Assembly: GCF_017676345.1 (NCBI RefSeq)
Contig: NZ_JAFFZM010000007.1
Coordinates: forward strand, 124,001-188,000
Direction of reading: 5' to 3'
Length of the DNA stretch: 64,000 bases
Source: Streptomyces smyrnaeus
Lineage (GTDB): Bacteria > Actinomycetota > Actinomycetes > Streptomycetales > Streptomycetaceae
In this document: piece by piece, positions 16,826 through 25,092 of the stretch
Layout of the letters: the number at the start of each line of letters is the position of its first letter
Position numbering within the stretch: position 1 is the stretch's first letter
Notes under the pieces: model-generated
Seen by the model: the letters and a program-made list of their open reading frames with translations, nothing else
The model's database searches: none
Told to the model about the DNA's origin: nothing
Made by a program: the position numbers and the translations under genes

Positions 16826-18379
16826 CTAGGCGAGGCTGGGGTTGACGAGGTCGGGAGCGGTCCATCCGTCGAGGTCGTACTCGGCCATGCACTCCTCCGC
16901 GAACCCCTTGTAGGCGTCGACGAGACCGGAGTTCTGCTGCGCCAGCAGCAGTTCGATGCGGACGTTCTCGTGGTTGCCCGAGTAGTTGCGTTCGTAGAGT
17001 TCGTGCCGGCCTCCGAACTCCGTCCCGATGGAGTCCCAGACCAGCTTCATCAGCTTCACCCGCTCCACCGAGTCGTAGCCGTGGGAGCCGCGCACGTACT
17101 TGTCCAGCAGGCGGCGGAGTTCGGGCTGCCGGAAGTCCTTGGCGTGCGAGGTGAAGTAGACCAGCGCGCTGCCCAGGTCCTGGAGCAGGATCTCGCGTAT
17201 GCGGGGGTAGCCGATGGTCATGAACCAGCGGTAGGCCATGCCGTAGTCCAGGTTCGGCAGCAGGGCACCGTTGTGCCAGGTGTCCGGGTTCTGCGCCATC
17301 GCGTCACCCAGGCCCCAGAACATGTTGCGCCAAGCGAGGACCTCGCCGACCCGGGTCTGGATGCCGCGGAAGTCCTTGGTGCCGGTGGCTTCGACGCCCT
17401 TGAGCAGCAGGCCGGCCAGGAAGTCCAGCTTGACGCCGAGCCGGGTGATGCCGTGGAACGTCAGCCGGTGGGTGAACCCGGAGGAGGTGAGGAAGGTGCC
17501 CGCCTTGGCCGTGTCGCCGTAGATGAAGACGTTCTCCCAGGGGACCTTCACCCGGTCGAGGATGAAGATCGTGTCGTTCTCGTCCATCCGGCTGGAGAGC
17601 GGGTAGTCGAAGGGGCTGCCCACCGCGTCCGCCATCACGCCGTACGAGGGGCGGCAGATCAGCTTCACCCCCGGGGTGCCCATCGGCAGGGTGCACACCA
17701 GCGCGTACTCCCGCTTTTGGACCGGCAGCCCGTAGTGCGCGATGAAGTTGCAGTGGGTGATCGCCGAGCCGGTGGCGACGACCTTGGCGCCGCTGACGAT
17801 CAGGCCGTCGTCCCGCTCCTCCTCCACGTGCACGAAGACGTCGTTGCTGTCCGCGGGACGATGCCGGTCCACCGGGGGATTGATGACGGCGTGGTTCCAG
17901 TAGAGGACCTGTTCCTGCGCTTCGCGGTACCAGCGGGCGGCGTTGTCCGCGTACTCGCCGTAGTACTCGGGGTTGACGCCGAGGCTCACCAGGAAGCTGG
18001 CCTTGTAGTCAGGGCTGCGCCCCAGCCACCCGTAACTCATACGGGCCCACTGCGCGATGGCCTCACGGTCGCCGACGAGGTCCTCGACGCTGCGCGGGAT
18101 ACGGAAGAACTTGTGGGTGAAGCCCTGGCTCCCGGTGTCCGTCGGGGCGGTCAGCACTCCTGCCCGTTCGGGGTCGTGCAGCGAGTCGTAGAGACGGGCG
18201 GTCATACGCGCGGTGTTGCGGAAGGCGGGGTGCTTGGTCACGTCGTCGACCCGCTCCCCGTAGGCCCAGATCTCCCGGCCGTCGCGCAGACTCTCCAGGT
18301 ACTCGTCGCCCGTCAGCGGCCGTGTGACACGTGGCTGCGCGCTCTGATCGGCGGTGGGTCCGCGGCCGTGTTCCGTCAT
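16826..18379 (-). CDS. HpaB-type FADH2-dependent aromatic hydroxylase (large subunit)
   Basis: A 517-residue protein of the 4-hydroxyphenylacetate 3-monooxygenase family. It has the acyl-CoA-dehydrogenase-like fold and family signatures such as [58 protein letters not shown] and the C-terminal [13 protein letters not shown]. It uses reduced flavin supplied by the adjacent HpaC-type reductase to hydroxylate a phenol or aniline ortho to a ring substituent. In this cluster the likely substrate is the anthranilate unit, free or carrier-bound, as reported for the HpaB/HpaC-type pair of tomaymycin biosynthesis. Its start overlaps the reductase stop as ATGA. Confidence 0.94.
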   Translation of the reverse strand: MTEHGRGPTADQSAQPRVTRPLTGDEYLESLRDGREIWAYGERVDDVTKHPAFRNTARMTARLYDSLHDPERAGVLTAPTDTGSQGFTHKFFRIPRSVEDLVGDREAIAQWARMSYGWLGRSPDYKASFLVSLGVNPEYYGEYADNAARWYREAQEQVLYWNHAVINPPVDRHRPADSNDVFVHVEEERDDGLIVSGAKVVATGSAITHCNFIAHYGLPVQKREYALVCTLPMGTPGVKLICRPSYGVMADAVGSPFDYPLSSRMDENDTIFILDRVKVPWENVFIYGDTAKAGTFLTSSGFTHRLTFHGITRLGVKLDFLAGLLLKGVEATGTKDFRGIQTRVGEVLAWRNMFWGLGDAMAQNPDTWHNGALLPNLDYGMAYRWFMTIGYPRIREILLQDLGSALVYFTSHAKDFRQPELRRLLDKYVRGSHGYDSVERVKLMKLVWDSIGTEFGGRHELYERNYSGNHENVRIELLLAQQNSGLVDAYKGFAEECMAEYDLDGWTAPDLVNPSLA

Positions 18380-18939
18380 GTCCGACCTTCCGTGGTCATG
18401 GGGTGGGCAGGTTGGTGACGCTGCGCATTGGCCGGGTCGTCGAGCGATCCGGACCAGGGTTCGGTACGGCTGTCCGCGGCGAGCCGGGGGAACCCGCCGC
18501 GGAAGAAGGCGAGCGGCGGGCCCCCGGTGACGTGGAAGCCCACCACGCTGCCCACCAGAAGCTCGTGGTCCCCGCCGTCGTACCGGCGCCACGGCCGGCA
18601 CACGAGGTGCCCGACCGTGTCGGCGAGCAGGGGCACTTCGTCCGGTCCCGGAGCGGCCCAGCGGACGGGCTCGGCCATCGGCCGGCCCGCGAAGTGCAGG
18701 GCCACGCCGCGCTGCCCCTCGGTGAGCACGTTGATGGCGTATGGACAGGAGCCGAGCAGCGCGGCGGCCCGGCTGCCGCGGTCGAGACCGACCAGCACCA
18801 GTGGCGGGTCCAGCGAGACGGAGGTGAAGGAGTTCACCGTGATGCCGTGCACCTGGGTGCCGCTCCGGAAGGTGACGACGGTGACGCCGGTCAGGAAGCT
18901 GCCCAGGCAGGCGCGCAGTTCCCGGTGGTCGACGGCCAC
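18376..18939 (-). CDS. HpaC-type flavin reductase
   Basis: About 187 residues from the GTG at 18939. The flavin-reductase-like domain is clear: [46 protein letters not shown] and the substrate-flavin motif [17 protein letters not shown]. It reduces flavin with NAD(P)H for the HpaB partner, to which it is coupled by an ATGA overlap. The start is uncertain. The frame is open upstream through a run of PETG-like repeats (five copies) to beyond the NRPS1 stop. An excellent ribosome site (GGAAGGAG) just after that stop has no in-frame start near it. The GTG gives the usual family length. Confidence 0.88.
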   Translation of the reverse strand: MAVDHRELRACLGSFLTGVTVVTFRSGTQVHGITVNSFTSVSLDPPLVLVGLDRGSRAAALLGSCPYAINVLTEGQRGVALHFAGRPMAEPVRWAAPGPDEVPLLADTVGHLVCRPWRRYDGGDHELLVGSVVGFHVTGGPPLAFFRGGFPRLAADSRTEPWSGSLDDPANAQRHQPAHPMTTEGRT

Positions 18940-19078
18940 CGGCCCGGGACCGCCCGTATCCGGGCCGCGCGTCTCCGGTGCACCCGTCTCCGGTGCGCCC
19001 GTCTCCGGGCCGCCCGTCTCCGGGGCGCCCGCTGCTCGGTCCGCACTCCTTCCCGCGCCCGCGCCGGGTGACGGCGGT

Positions 19079-20881
19079 TCAGCCGGCGGCGCGCAGGTCC
19101 TCGATGTGCCGCGCAAGCTTCTCGGCGTTGTCATGCCGGAAGATTTCTTCGACACTGATGTCAATACCGAGCACCTTCTTCAGGTTGGAGGCCAGCTGCA
19201 CGAAGTGCAGCGAGTTCCCGCCGTTCTCCAGGAAACCGTCGGAGGCCGTGACGTCGTCGACGCCGATGATGTCCTTCCAGGTGTGCAGAACCGCGGCTTC
19301 CAGTGGGCTGCTCATGCGTTCACCGCTTTCCGGTCGTTCGGTCTGGGTCCCGGGGTCCGTGAGAGAGGTCCGGTCGATCTTTCCGTTGACGTTGAGGGGC
19401 ATGGCGTCGAGGTGCCGGAAGTCGGAGGGGATCATGTAGTCCTGCACCAGCTCCCGCAGGTGGTCCACGAGGTGTGAGGGCCGCAGGGCCGCGTCGTCGC
19501 GGGTGGTGTAGAAGGCCACCAGTCGGCGCTGGGTGACCTCGTCTCCGAACGCGCGGACCACCGCCTGGTCGACGGCCTCGTGCGCGCGCAGGGCGAGCTC
19601 CACCGCGCTGGTTTCGACGCGGTAGCCGCGGATCTTGACCATGCCGTCGGACCGGCCCAGCAGCAGGAGGTTGCCGTCCGGTGTCTTCAGGGCCCGGTCA
19701 CCGGTCCGGTAGAGCACCCGGCCGGGGTCGGCGGGGTGGGGCACGAACTTCTCGTCAGTCGCCGCAGAGTCGTTGAGGTAGCCCCGGGCGACCCCGGCCC
19801 CACCGATGCACAGCTCGCCGGGCTCGTCCGGTGCGCACGGCCTCAGCCGGGCGTCGAGGACGTCGGCTGTCATCAGTGGCATCGCACGCCCCACCGGCAC
19901 CCGCTCCCCGGCCCGTGGCGGGTCGTCCGCGCGGACGCGGTAGACGGCCACCAGGGAGGAACCCTCCGTGCAGCCGTAGCAGTTGTAGACCTTCGCGGAG
20001 GTGGTCGCGGCCGCCTTCGCCAGGTGGGCGGCGGAGGGGAAGTCCCCACTGACCGTGATGACGCGCACGTTCCGCAGGCTCCGGGGCTCCTGGTCGACCA
20101 GCAGGTTGAACAGGCCGCACGGCAGGCTCAGGAACGTCACACCGTGCTGCTCGATCGCCTCCACCAGATCCGTGAGTGTCGGGGTCCGCGGGGGCAGGAC
20201 GACGAGCCGGGCGCCGTGCAGCAGGCTCTGCCAGATCTCGATGGTGGACGCCGCGAAGGAGTGCGCCGCCTGCTGTACGAAACAGTCGTTCTCGGTGATC
20301 TCGAATTCGTCGCTGTGCACGGCCAGCCGGGTCAGCCCACGATGCGGCACCAGCACCCCCTTCGGCCTCCCGGTGGAGCCGGAGGTGAACATCACGAACG
20401 CGGGGCCCTCCGGGTCCGACCCGGCCTCCAGGGCGCCGCCGTCGCAGTCGCGGGCGCGCTCGATCAGGGCGGTGGTGGTCACCCGGCGCGGGCCGTCCCC
20501 GGATTCGGGCGCGGGCCACCGGCCCTGGTGCACTAGCAGCCGAACATCCGCTTCCTCGACGATGCGCCGGACGACTGCGTCAGGGTGGGCGGGGTTCAGC
20601 GGGACGACGCAGCCGCCGGCTTTGAGTACGGCCAGCGTGATCACATAGAGCTCAAGGGAACGGGTGAGGTGGAGGCCGATGAAGGTGCCGGGCGCCACGC
20701 CGCACTCCCGCAGGGCGTGGGCGACCTTGTCGGCGCGTGCGTCGAGTTCCGCGTAGGTGAGCCGCTCCGGCCCGTGCACCAGGGCGGTCCTTTCCGGGTA
20801 CCGGCGCGCCACTTCCCCGAAGAGTTCCGGAAGCGTGCTGTTCTCCGGTCCTGACCCCGGTCCCCCTGTGACGCTGCGCAT
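19079..20881 (-). CDS. NRPS loading module A-PCP, anthranilate-type starter
   Basis: A 600-residue stand-alone module. The adenylation domain (about residues 15-500) has A3 FTSGSTGRPKG, A5 YNCYGCTEGS, A7 YRTGD, A8 VKIRGYRVE and A10 NVNGKIDR with its catalytic Lys. The carrier domain (about 515-598) has ENGGNSLHF, with the phosphopantetheine Ser at about 557. The A4 motif reads HSFAASTIE, so Asp235, which holds the alpha-amino group, is Ala. That fits an aryl acid without an alpha-amine, such as anthranilate. My hand-aligned pocket is A-A-I-S-T-S-C-S-L-K. It resembles the first module of PBD assembly lines and heads an operon with HpaC and HpaB. Confidence 0.93.
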   Translation of the reverse strand: MRSVTGGPGSGPENSTLPELFGEVARRYPERTALVHGPERLTYAELDARADKVAHALRECGVAPGTFIGLHLTRSLELYVITLAVLKAGGCVVPLNPAHPDAVVRRIVEEADVRLLVHQGRWPAPESGDGPRRVTTTALIERARDCDGGALEAGSDPEGPAFVMFTSGSTGRPKGVLVPHRGLTRLAVHSDEFEITENDCFVQQAAHSFAASTIEIWQSLLHGARLVVLPPRTPTLTDLVEAIEQHGVTFLSLPCGLFNLLVDQEPRSLRNVRVITVSGDFPSAAHLAKAAATTSAKVYNCYGCTEGSSLVAVYRVRADDPPRAGERVPVGRAMPLMTADVLDARLRPCAPDEPGELCIGGAGVARGYLNDSAATDEKFVPHPADPGRVLYRTGDRALKTPDGNLLLLGRSDGMVKIRGYRVETSAVELALRAHEAVDQAVVRAFGDEVTQRRLVAFYTTRDDAALRPSHLVDHLRELVQDYMIPSDFRHLDAMPLNVNGKIDRTSLTDPGTQTERPESGERMSSPLEAAVLHTWKDIIGVDDVTASDGFLENGGNSLHFVQLASNLKKVLGIDISVEEIFRHDNAEKLARHIEDLRAAG

Positions 20882-21010
20882 TCCCCGCGCTCCTTTCCCC
20901 TGCCGGTGGCAGTGGTCGATCCGGAACCTTTCGAGAACGAGAGCCGGCGCATGGCGGCGAACGCGGTGTGCATTCCCCGGGTCCGCAGGCGTTCGGCTGC
21001 GACGGAACAG

Positions 21011-22165
21011 TTACTTGATTTCTGTTTGGCAATCACTATTGGATGTGTGAGCTGCCGCTGTCAAGTCGCTGTAGGTCAACCGGCCGCTGCGGGTGAGCAG
21101 TTCGAGGGCGAAGCGCGAGGGGCTCAGTCCGATCACCCGGCCGATGTCCTCGAACCACTCCAGGCTCACCTGCGCGGCGCGCTGCGTCGCCGCCACCGCC
21201 GGGCGGCGCTCCGCCTCGTACAGGGCCAGCGCCTCCGGTACCGAACCGCACTGCTGCAGGCAGGTCGCCAGCGACAGGGCGTCCTCCAGCGCGAGCTTGG
21301 TGCCCGAGCCGACGGAGAAGTGGGTTGTGTGTGCCGCGTCCCCCAGCAGTACGACGTTCTCGTGCCACCACTTCCGGTTGCGGACCACTGTGAACCGGCG
21401 CCACCGGGACCGGTTCCCCCTCAGCCGATGCCCCTGCAGGGCGGCGGAAAAGATCTCCTCCAGTCTGCCGATCGCCCACCGGTCGCTGCCGTCCGCCGTC
21501 GGCGGGGCCTCGTCGCCGGAGGGGAAGCCCGCCGCCCGCCAGGTGCGTTCGTCGGCCTCGGCGATGAACGTGCTGCGACCGGTGTCGAACGGATAGGCGT
21601 GCCCGTGCAGTGGCCCGTACGGCGTCTCCGCGATGAGGAAGGTGAGCGCGTCGAAGGGCTTGTCCGTCGCCAGCCAGATGTAGCGCGAAGTGCGGGGATC
21701 GAGTTCGGTACCGAACACCTCCCGGTGCCGGGCACGGGTCTGGGAGTGCGCACCGTCGGCGCAGACCACCAGGTCGAACTCGGCCACGAGCCGGTCCAGC
21801 GGCGGGGCCTGGGCCCCGAAGAGCACTGAGGCACCGGCCTTCCGGCAGCGCTCCCGCAGCAGCCCGAGCAACTCCTTGCGGCCGATGGCGGCGAACCCGT
21901 GGCCGCTGGAGGTGACGATCTCGTCCCGGTAGTGCACGGCGATGTCCGGCCAGTGCACGAAGTGCGCGGCGAGGTCCTCGTGCAGTTCGGGGTCCGCCTC
22001 CCGGATGCCGTTCAGGGCCGCCTGGGAGAAGACCACGCCGAACCCGAAGGTGTCCCCCGGGTGGTTGCGCTCCCAGACGGTCACCTCGCTGTCCGCGATC
22101 AGATGTCTGACCCGCGCCGCGAGGTAGAGCCCCCCGGGCCCGCCCCCGGCAATCGCGATCCGCAC
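21011..22165 (-). CDS. FAD-dependent aromatic hydroxylase
   Basis: A 384-residue class A flavoprotein monooxygenase. The FAD Rossmann motif IAIAGGGPGGLYLAARVRHL is at the N-terminus, the DG motif is LVVCADGAHSQTR, and the second FAD motif is LLGDAAHTTHFSVGSG. It resembles the VioD and aminobenzoyl-CoA monooxygenase group that acts on amino-aryl substrates. In PBD pathways an FAD hydroxylase of this kind (SibG of sibiromycin) acts on carrier-bound anthranilate, so the same role is likely. The GTG at 22165 has GGAGG five bases upstream. Its last eight codons overlap an operator copy that precedes NRPS1. Confidence 0.93.
   Translation of the reverse strand: MRIAIAGGGPGGLYLAARVRHLIADSEVTVWERNHPGDTFGFGVVFSQAALNGIREADPELHEDLAAHFVHWPDIAVHYRDEIVTSSGHGFAAIGRKELLGLLRERCRKAGASVLFGAQAPPLDRLVAEFDLVVCADGAHSQTRARHREVFGTELDPRTSRYIWLATDKPFDALTFLIAETPYGPLHGHAYPFDTGRSTFIAEADERTWRAAGFPSGDEAPPTADGSDRWAIGRLEEIFSAALQGHRLRGNRSRWRRFTVVRNRKWWHENVVLLGDAAHTTHFSVGSGTKLALEDALSLATCLQQCGSVPEALALYEAERRPAVAATQRAAQVSLEWFEDIGRVIGLSPSRFALELLTRSGRLTYSDLTAAAHTSNSDCQTEIK
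21016..21035. promoter_or_regulatory. Cluster operator 3 (TGATTTCT-GTTT-GGCAATCA)
   Basis: A strong copy of the 20-bp dyad that lies inside the 3' end of the FAD hydroxylase coding region, about 135 bases upstream of the NRPS1 ATG. It implies a separate regulated promoter for NRPS1-HpaC-HpaB within the preceding gene's end. Confidence 0.7.
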
Positions 22166-22315
22166 GCTCGCCTCCTCCTTCACCTCGGGTGGCACGACCG
22201 GCCCCGTACCGGACGGCCCCGTACCGGACGGAGCATCGGTCGGGCGCGTCCGCGTCCTCGGGGCGCAGCTCCACCCGTGCGGACATGGGCATCGACGGGG
22301 ACCGATGCTAGCATC

Positions 22316-22335
22316 TGATTTCCATCGAGAAACTA
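22316..22335. promoter_or_regulatory. Cluster operator 4 (half-conserved dyad)
   Basis: TGATTTCC-ATCG-AGAAACTA: the left half matches operator 1 exactly and the right half matches 4 of 8. It lies in the 240-bp divergent region between the FAD hydroxylase and PhzE/TrpEG genes. The right half overlaps the direct repeat next to it. Confidence 0.5.
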
Positions 22336-22354
22336 CCCATTGAGAAACTACCCA
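22327..22354. repeat. Direct repeat GAGAAACTACCCA, period 15
   Basis: Two exact 13-bp copies (22327-22339 and 22342-22354) spaced 15 bp apart, just upstream of the PhzE/TrpEG gene. It may be a second regulator-binding element next to operator 4. Confidence 0.7.
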
Positions 22355-22405
22355 GTGCACGAAACCGCCGGGAACCTCATTCCGCTTGTTTTCGAGAGGT
22401 GCGCC

Positions 22406-24451
22406 ATGCCCAGGCCCCACCCGCACGACGCGACCGCCTCCGCCACCACGGCCGCCGAACTCGTCGACCGGCTTCTCAACTCTCACGAAGCGCCGCCGTT
22501 CGCACTTCTGCGGCGAACAGCACCCGACAGTCGGGAACCCGGCCCGGTGGAACTCCTGCTCGGATCGGTACGGGAAGTCGACCAGATCTCCGACATTCCG
22601 CTCGCCGACCCTCTCCCCCGATCCGGCGGCGGCCCCCAGGCGCTGGCACTCGTCCCCTTCCGTCAGATCCGGGAGCGCGGTTTCGCCTGTCATGACGACT
22701 GCACCCCGCTGCGGGTCCTGGTGGTCGAGGAGAGCCACGTACTGGAGACGGAGGAAGTGCTGGCCGCCCTCCCGAACGAGCCCATCACGCTGCGGAACGC
22801 GGCGTTCGACCTGGACGACGACGCGTACGCCTCCGTCGTCGAACGCATCCTGCGCGAGGAGATCGGACCCGGCATGGGGGCCAACTTCGTCATCCGCCGC
22901 GACTTCACCGCCCGGCTGGACAGCTACGGCACCTCCACAGCGCTGGCGCTGTTCCGGCGCCTGGTGTCCGCCGAGGCCGGTGCCTACTGGACGTTCTGCG
23001 TGCACACCGGGCCGGCAGCCGCCGGGGGCGACGGGCGCACCCTGGTCGGCGCCAGCCCGGAGGCCCACGTCGTGGTCCGGGACGGGGACGTGGTGATGAA
23101 CCCGATCAGCGGGACCTACCGGTACCCGCCCACCGGACCGGACAGCGCCGGCCTGCTGACCTTTCTGGAGGACCGCAAGGAGATCGACGAGCTGCACATG
23201 GTGCTCGACGAGGAGCTGAAGATGCTCTGCGCGGTCGCCGACAGCCAGGTGCGGGTGCACGGCCCCTACCTGCGGGAGATGGCCCATCTGGCCCACACCG
23301 AGTTCGAGTTGCGCGGGCGCAGCTCCCTGGACGCCCGCGACGTGCTGCACCGCACCATGTTCGCCGCCACCGTGACCGGCAGTCCGCTGGAGAACGCCTG
23401 CCGGGTCATCAGGCGGTACGAGGGCAGCGGGCGGGGCTACTACGCGGGGGCGCTGGCGCTGTTCGGACATGACCGGCAGGGCCGCTGGATGGACTCCCCC
23501 ATCCTCATCCGTACCGCCGACATCTCCCCCGACGGCACGCTGCGGATACCGGTCGGCGCCACCCTGGTCCGCGATTCCGACCCGCGCTCCGAAGTGGCCG
23601 AGACACACGCGAAGCTGGCCGGTGTACTCAGCGCCCTCGGACTCCGGGAGGGACCGGGAGAGCGGCCCGGCGCCCCGGCCGGACGGCCCCGCCACACGCC
23701 GTCGCTGTGCTCGCCCCGGGTACTGGCGTCCTTGGCCCGGCGGCGCCACAGCCTCGCCGGCCACTGGCTCGACCCCGCCCAGCTGCGGTCCTTGCGGGGC
23801 CGGGCGGACGAGATCGGGGTGCCGGACGAGGTGCTCATCGTCGACGCCGAGGACGACTTCACCGCGATGCTGGCGGCCCTGCTCCGGTCCACGGGTGCGC
23901 GGACCCTGGTGTGCGCCTACGACGACCCCCGGATACGGTCCGCACTCGACGAACATCGAGGGCCCGTCATCCTCGGGCCCGGCCCCGGCGATCCGAACAG
24001 CGTCATGGACCCGCGGATCGTCGCCCTGCGCGAGTTGGCCGCCGGGCTGCTGGACCACGCACGTGACTGCGGGAACCCGGTCCTCGGCATCTGCCTGGGC
24101 TTCCAGCTCCTGGCGGCCACCCTGGGGCTGCCCGTGGTGCGCGGGGACCGCCCCTACCAAGGGATGCAGCAGACGGTCGAGTTGTTCGGCCGCCCGGTGA
24201 CCGCCGGCTTCTACAACTCCTTCCGGGTCCGCGCCGACGGTGCACAGACCGCGGCGCTCGCCGCGGACGGGGTGGAGCTCTCCCGCTGCCCGGAGACGGA
24301 CGAGGTGGTGGCCTTGCGTGCGGCGCGGGTGGCCGGAGTGCAGTTCCACCCCGAATCCGTCCTCAGCCCGTCCGGCGCGGAGGCCCTGCTCCGGCTGCTC
24401 CGGACCGCCTGCCGACCGGCGGCCGCCCCCGCACCCCACCGGACGCCATAA
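22406..24451 (+). CDS. PhzE/TrpEG-type fused chorismate amination enzyme
   Basis: A 681-residue fusion. Residues 1-430 are a chorismate-binding TrpE-like domain (VGASPEAHVVV, MNPISGTYRYP, EIDELHMVLDEELKM, MFAATVTGSPLENACRVI). Residues about 480-675 are a class I glutamine amidotransferase with the nucleophile Cys in GICLGFQLL and the HPES catalytic pair. The TVTGSPLENACRVI and RGRGYYAGA signatures are closer to PhzE (ADIC synthase) than to ordinary TrpE, so the product could be ADIC or anthranilate. No isochorismatase or ADIC lyase lies nearby. It should feed the NRPS1 starter. The ATG is preceded by GAGAGG. Confidence 0.92.
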   Translation: MPRPHPHDATASATTAAELVDRLLNSHEAPPFALLRRTAPDSREPGPVELLLGSVREVDQISDIPLADPLPRSGGGPQALALVPFRQIRERGFACHDDCTPLRVLVVEESHVLETEEVLAALPNEPITLRNAAFDLDDDAYASVVERILREEIGPGMGANFVIRRDFTARLDSYGTSTALALFRRLVSAEAGAYWTFCVHTGPAAAGGDGRTLVGASPEAHVVVRDGDVVMNPISGTYRYPPTGPDSAGLLTFLEDRKEIDELHMVLDEELKMLCAVADSQVRVHGPYLREMAHLAHTEFELRGRSSLDARDVLHRTMFAATVTGSPLENACRVIRRYEGSGRGYYAGALALFGHDRQGRWMDSPILIRTADISPDGTLRIPVGATLVRDSDPRSEVAETHAKLAGVLSALGLREGPGERPGAPAGRPRHTPSLCSPRVLASLARRRHSLAGHWLDPAQLRSLRGRADEIGVPDEVLIVDAEDDFTAMLAALLRSTGARTLVCAYDDPRIRSALDEHRGPVILGPGPGDPNSVMDPRIVALRELAAGLLDHARDCGNPVLGICLGFQLLAATLGLPVVRGDRPYQGMQQTVELFGRPVTAGFYNSFRVRADGAQTAALAADGVELSRCPETDEVVALRAARVAGVQFHPESVLSPSGAEALLRLLRTACRPAAAPAPHRTP

Positions 24452-24469
24452 GGGCTTCCTGCGGTAACA

Positions 24470-24489
24470 TATTTTCTTTAGGGAAACGA
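24470..24489. promoter_or_regulatory. Weak AT-rich operator-like dyad upstream of marR gene
   Basis: TATTTTCT-TTAG-GGAAACGA matches the cluster dyad at 10 of 16 half-site positions and forms its own palindrome (ATTT..TTT....AAA..AAAT, 24471-24492). It lies in an AT-rich island 74 bases before the MarR gene, so autoregulation is likely. Confidence 0.45.
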
Positions 24490-24562
24490 AATGGGGTAGG
24501 AGAGACCGACGGCCCGGCCTGCCGGGCCGGCCCCGCTCATACCCCGAAGTGGAGTAGTACAC

Positions 24563-25090
24563 ATGACCGACCCGCAGGTCGCCACCCCGGACCAGCCGGT
24601 GGATCCGCCGCCCGCGCTGCAGGACGCGCTGTCCTTCCTGCAGTGCGTGCTGGTCGCCCGCCGTACCCGCACCAACCCCGATGTCATCAACTGGCAGCAG
24701 TACGACGTCCTGGAAACGCTGCGCATCCGCGGGGCGATGGTCCCCTCGCTGCTGAGCGAGTCCCTGGGGATCTCCCGGCAGACCACCTCCAAGGCGCTGC
24801 GCGTCCTCAAGGATCTGGAACTGGTCGAGCAGGCCTCGCTGGGAGAGGACAAGCGGGAGCAGACGACGTCGCTGACCTCCAAGGGGCATGCTTTCCTCGC
24901 GCGCACAGCTCGTAGCCATCGGGAAAACGTCCACGCCGCCGCCTCGGTGCTCTCCCCGGGAGAGCAGGCCCTCTTCGCCGAGATGTGCCAGAAGGTCGCC
25001 GACTCCATCAACGACCTGCTGCACGAGCGGCCGGAGGAGCACGGTTCACGGGCCGCCCAGGACGTACAGCAACCGGTCCACCCGTCCTGA
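24563..25090 (+). CDS. MarR-family regulator of the cluster
   Basis: A 175-residue winged-helix regulator. The recognition helix region is SLLSESLGISRQTTSKALRVL (about residues 75-95), followed by the wing LVEQASLGEDKREQTTSLTSKG and a C-terminal dimerisation helix pair. It is the only regulator inside the cluster. MarR dimers bind 16-20-bp palindromes and are released by phenolic ligands, so the repeated TGATTTCC...GGCAATCA dyads are its probable operators and an anthranilate-type metabolite its probable ligand. It ends two bases before the convergent DAHP synthase gene. Confidence 0.93.
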   Translation: MTDPQVATPDQPVDPPPALQDALSFLQCVLVARRTRTNPDVINWQQYDVLETLRIRGAMVPSLLSESLGISRQTTSKALRVLKDLELVEQASLGEDKREQTTSLTSKGHAFLARTARSHRENVHAAASVLSPGEQALFAEMCQKVADSINDLLHERPEEHGSRAAQDVQQPVHPS

Positions 25091-25092
25091 CC

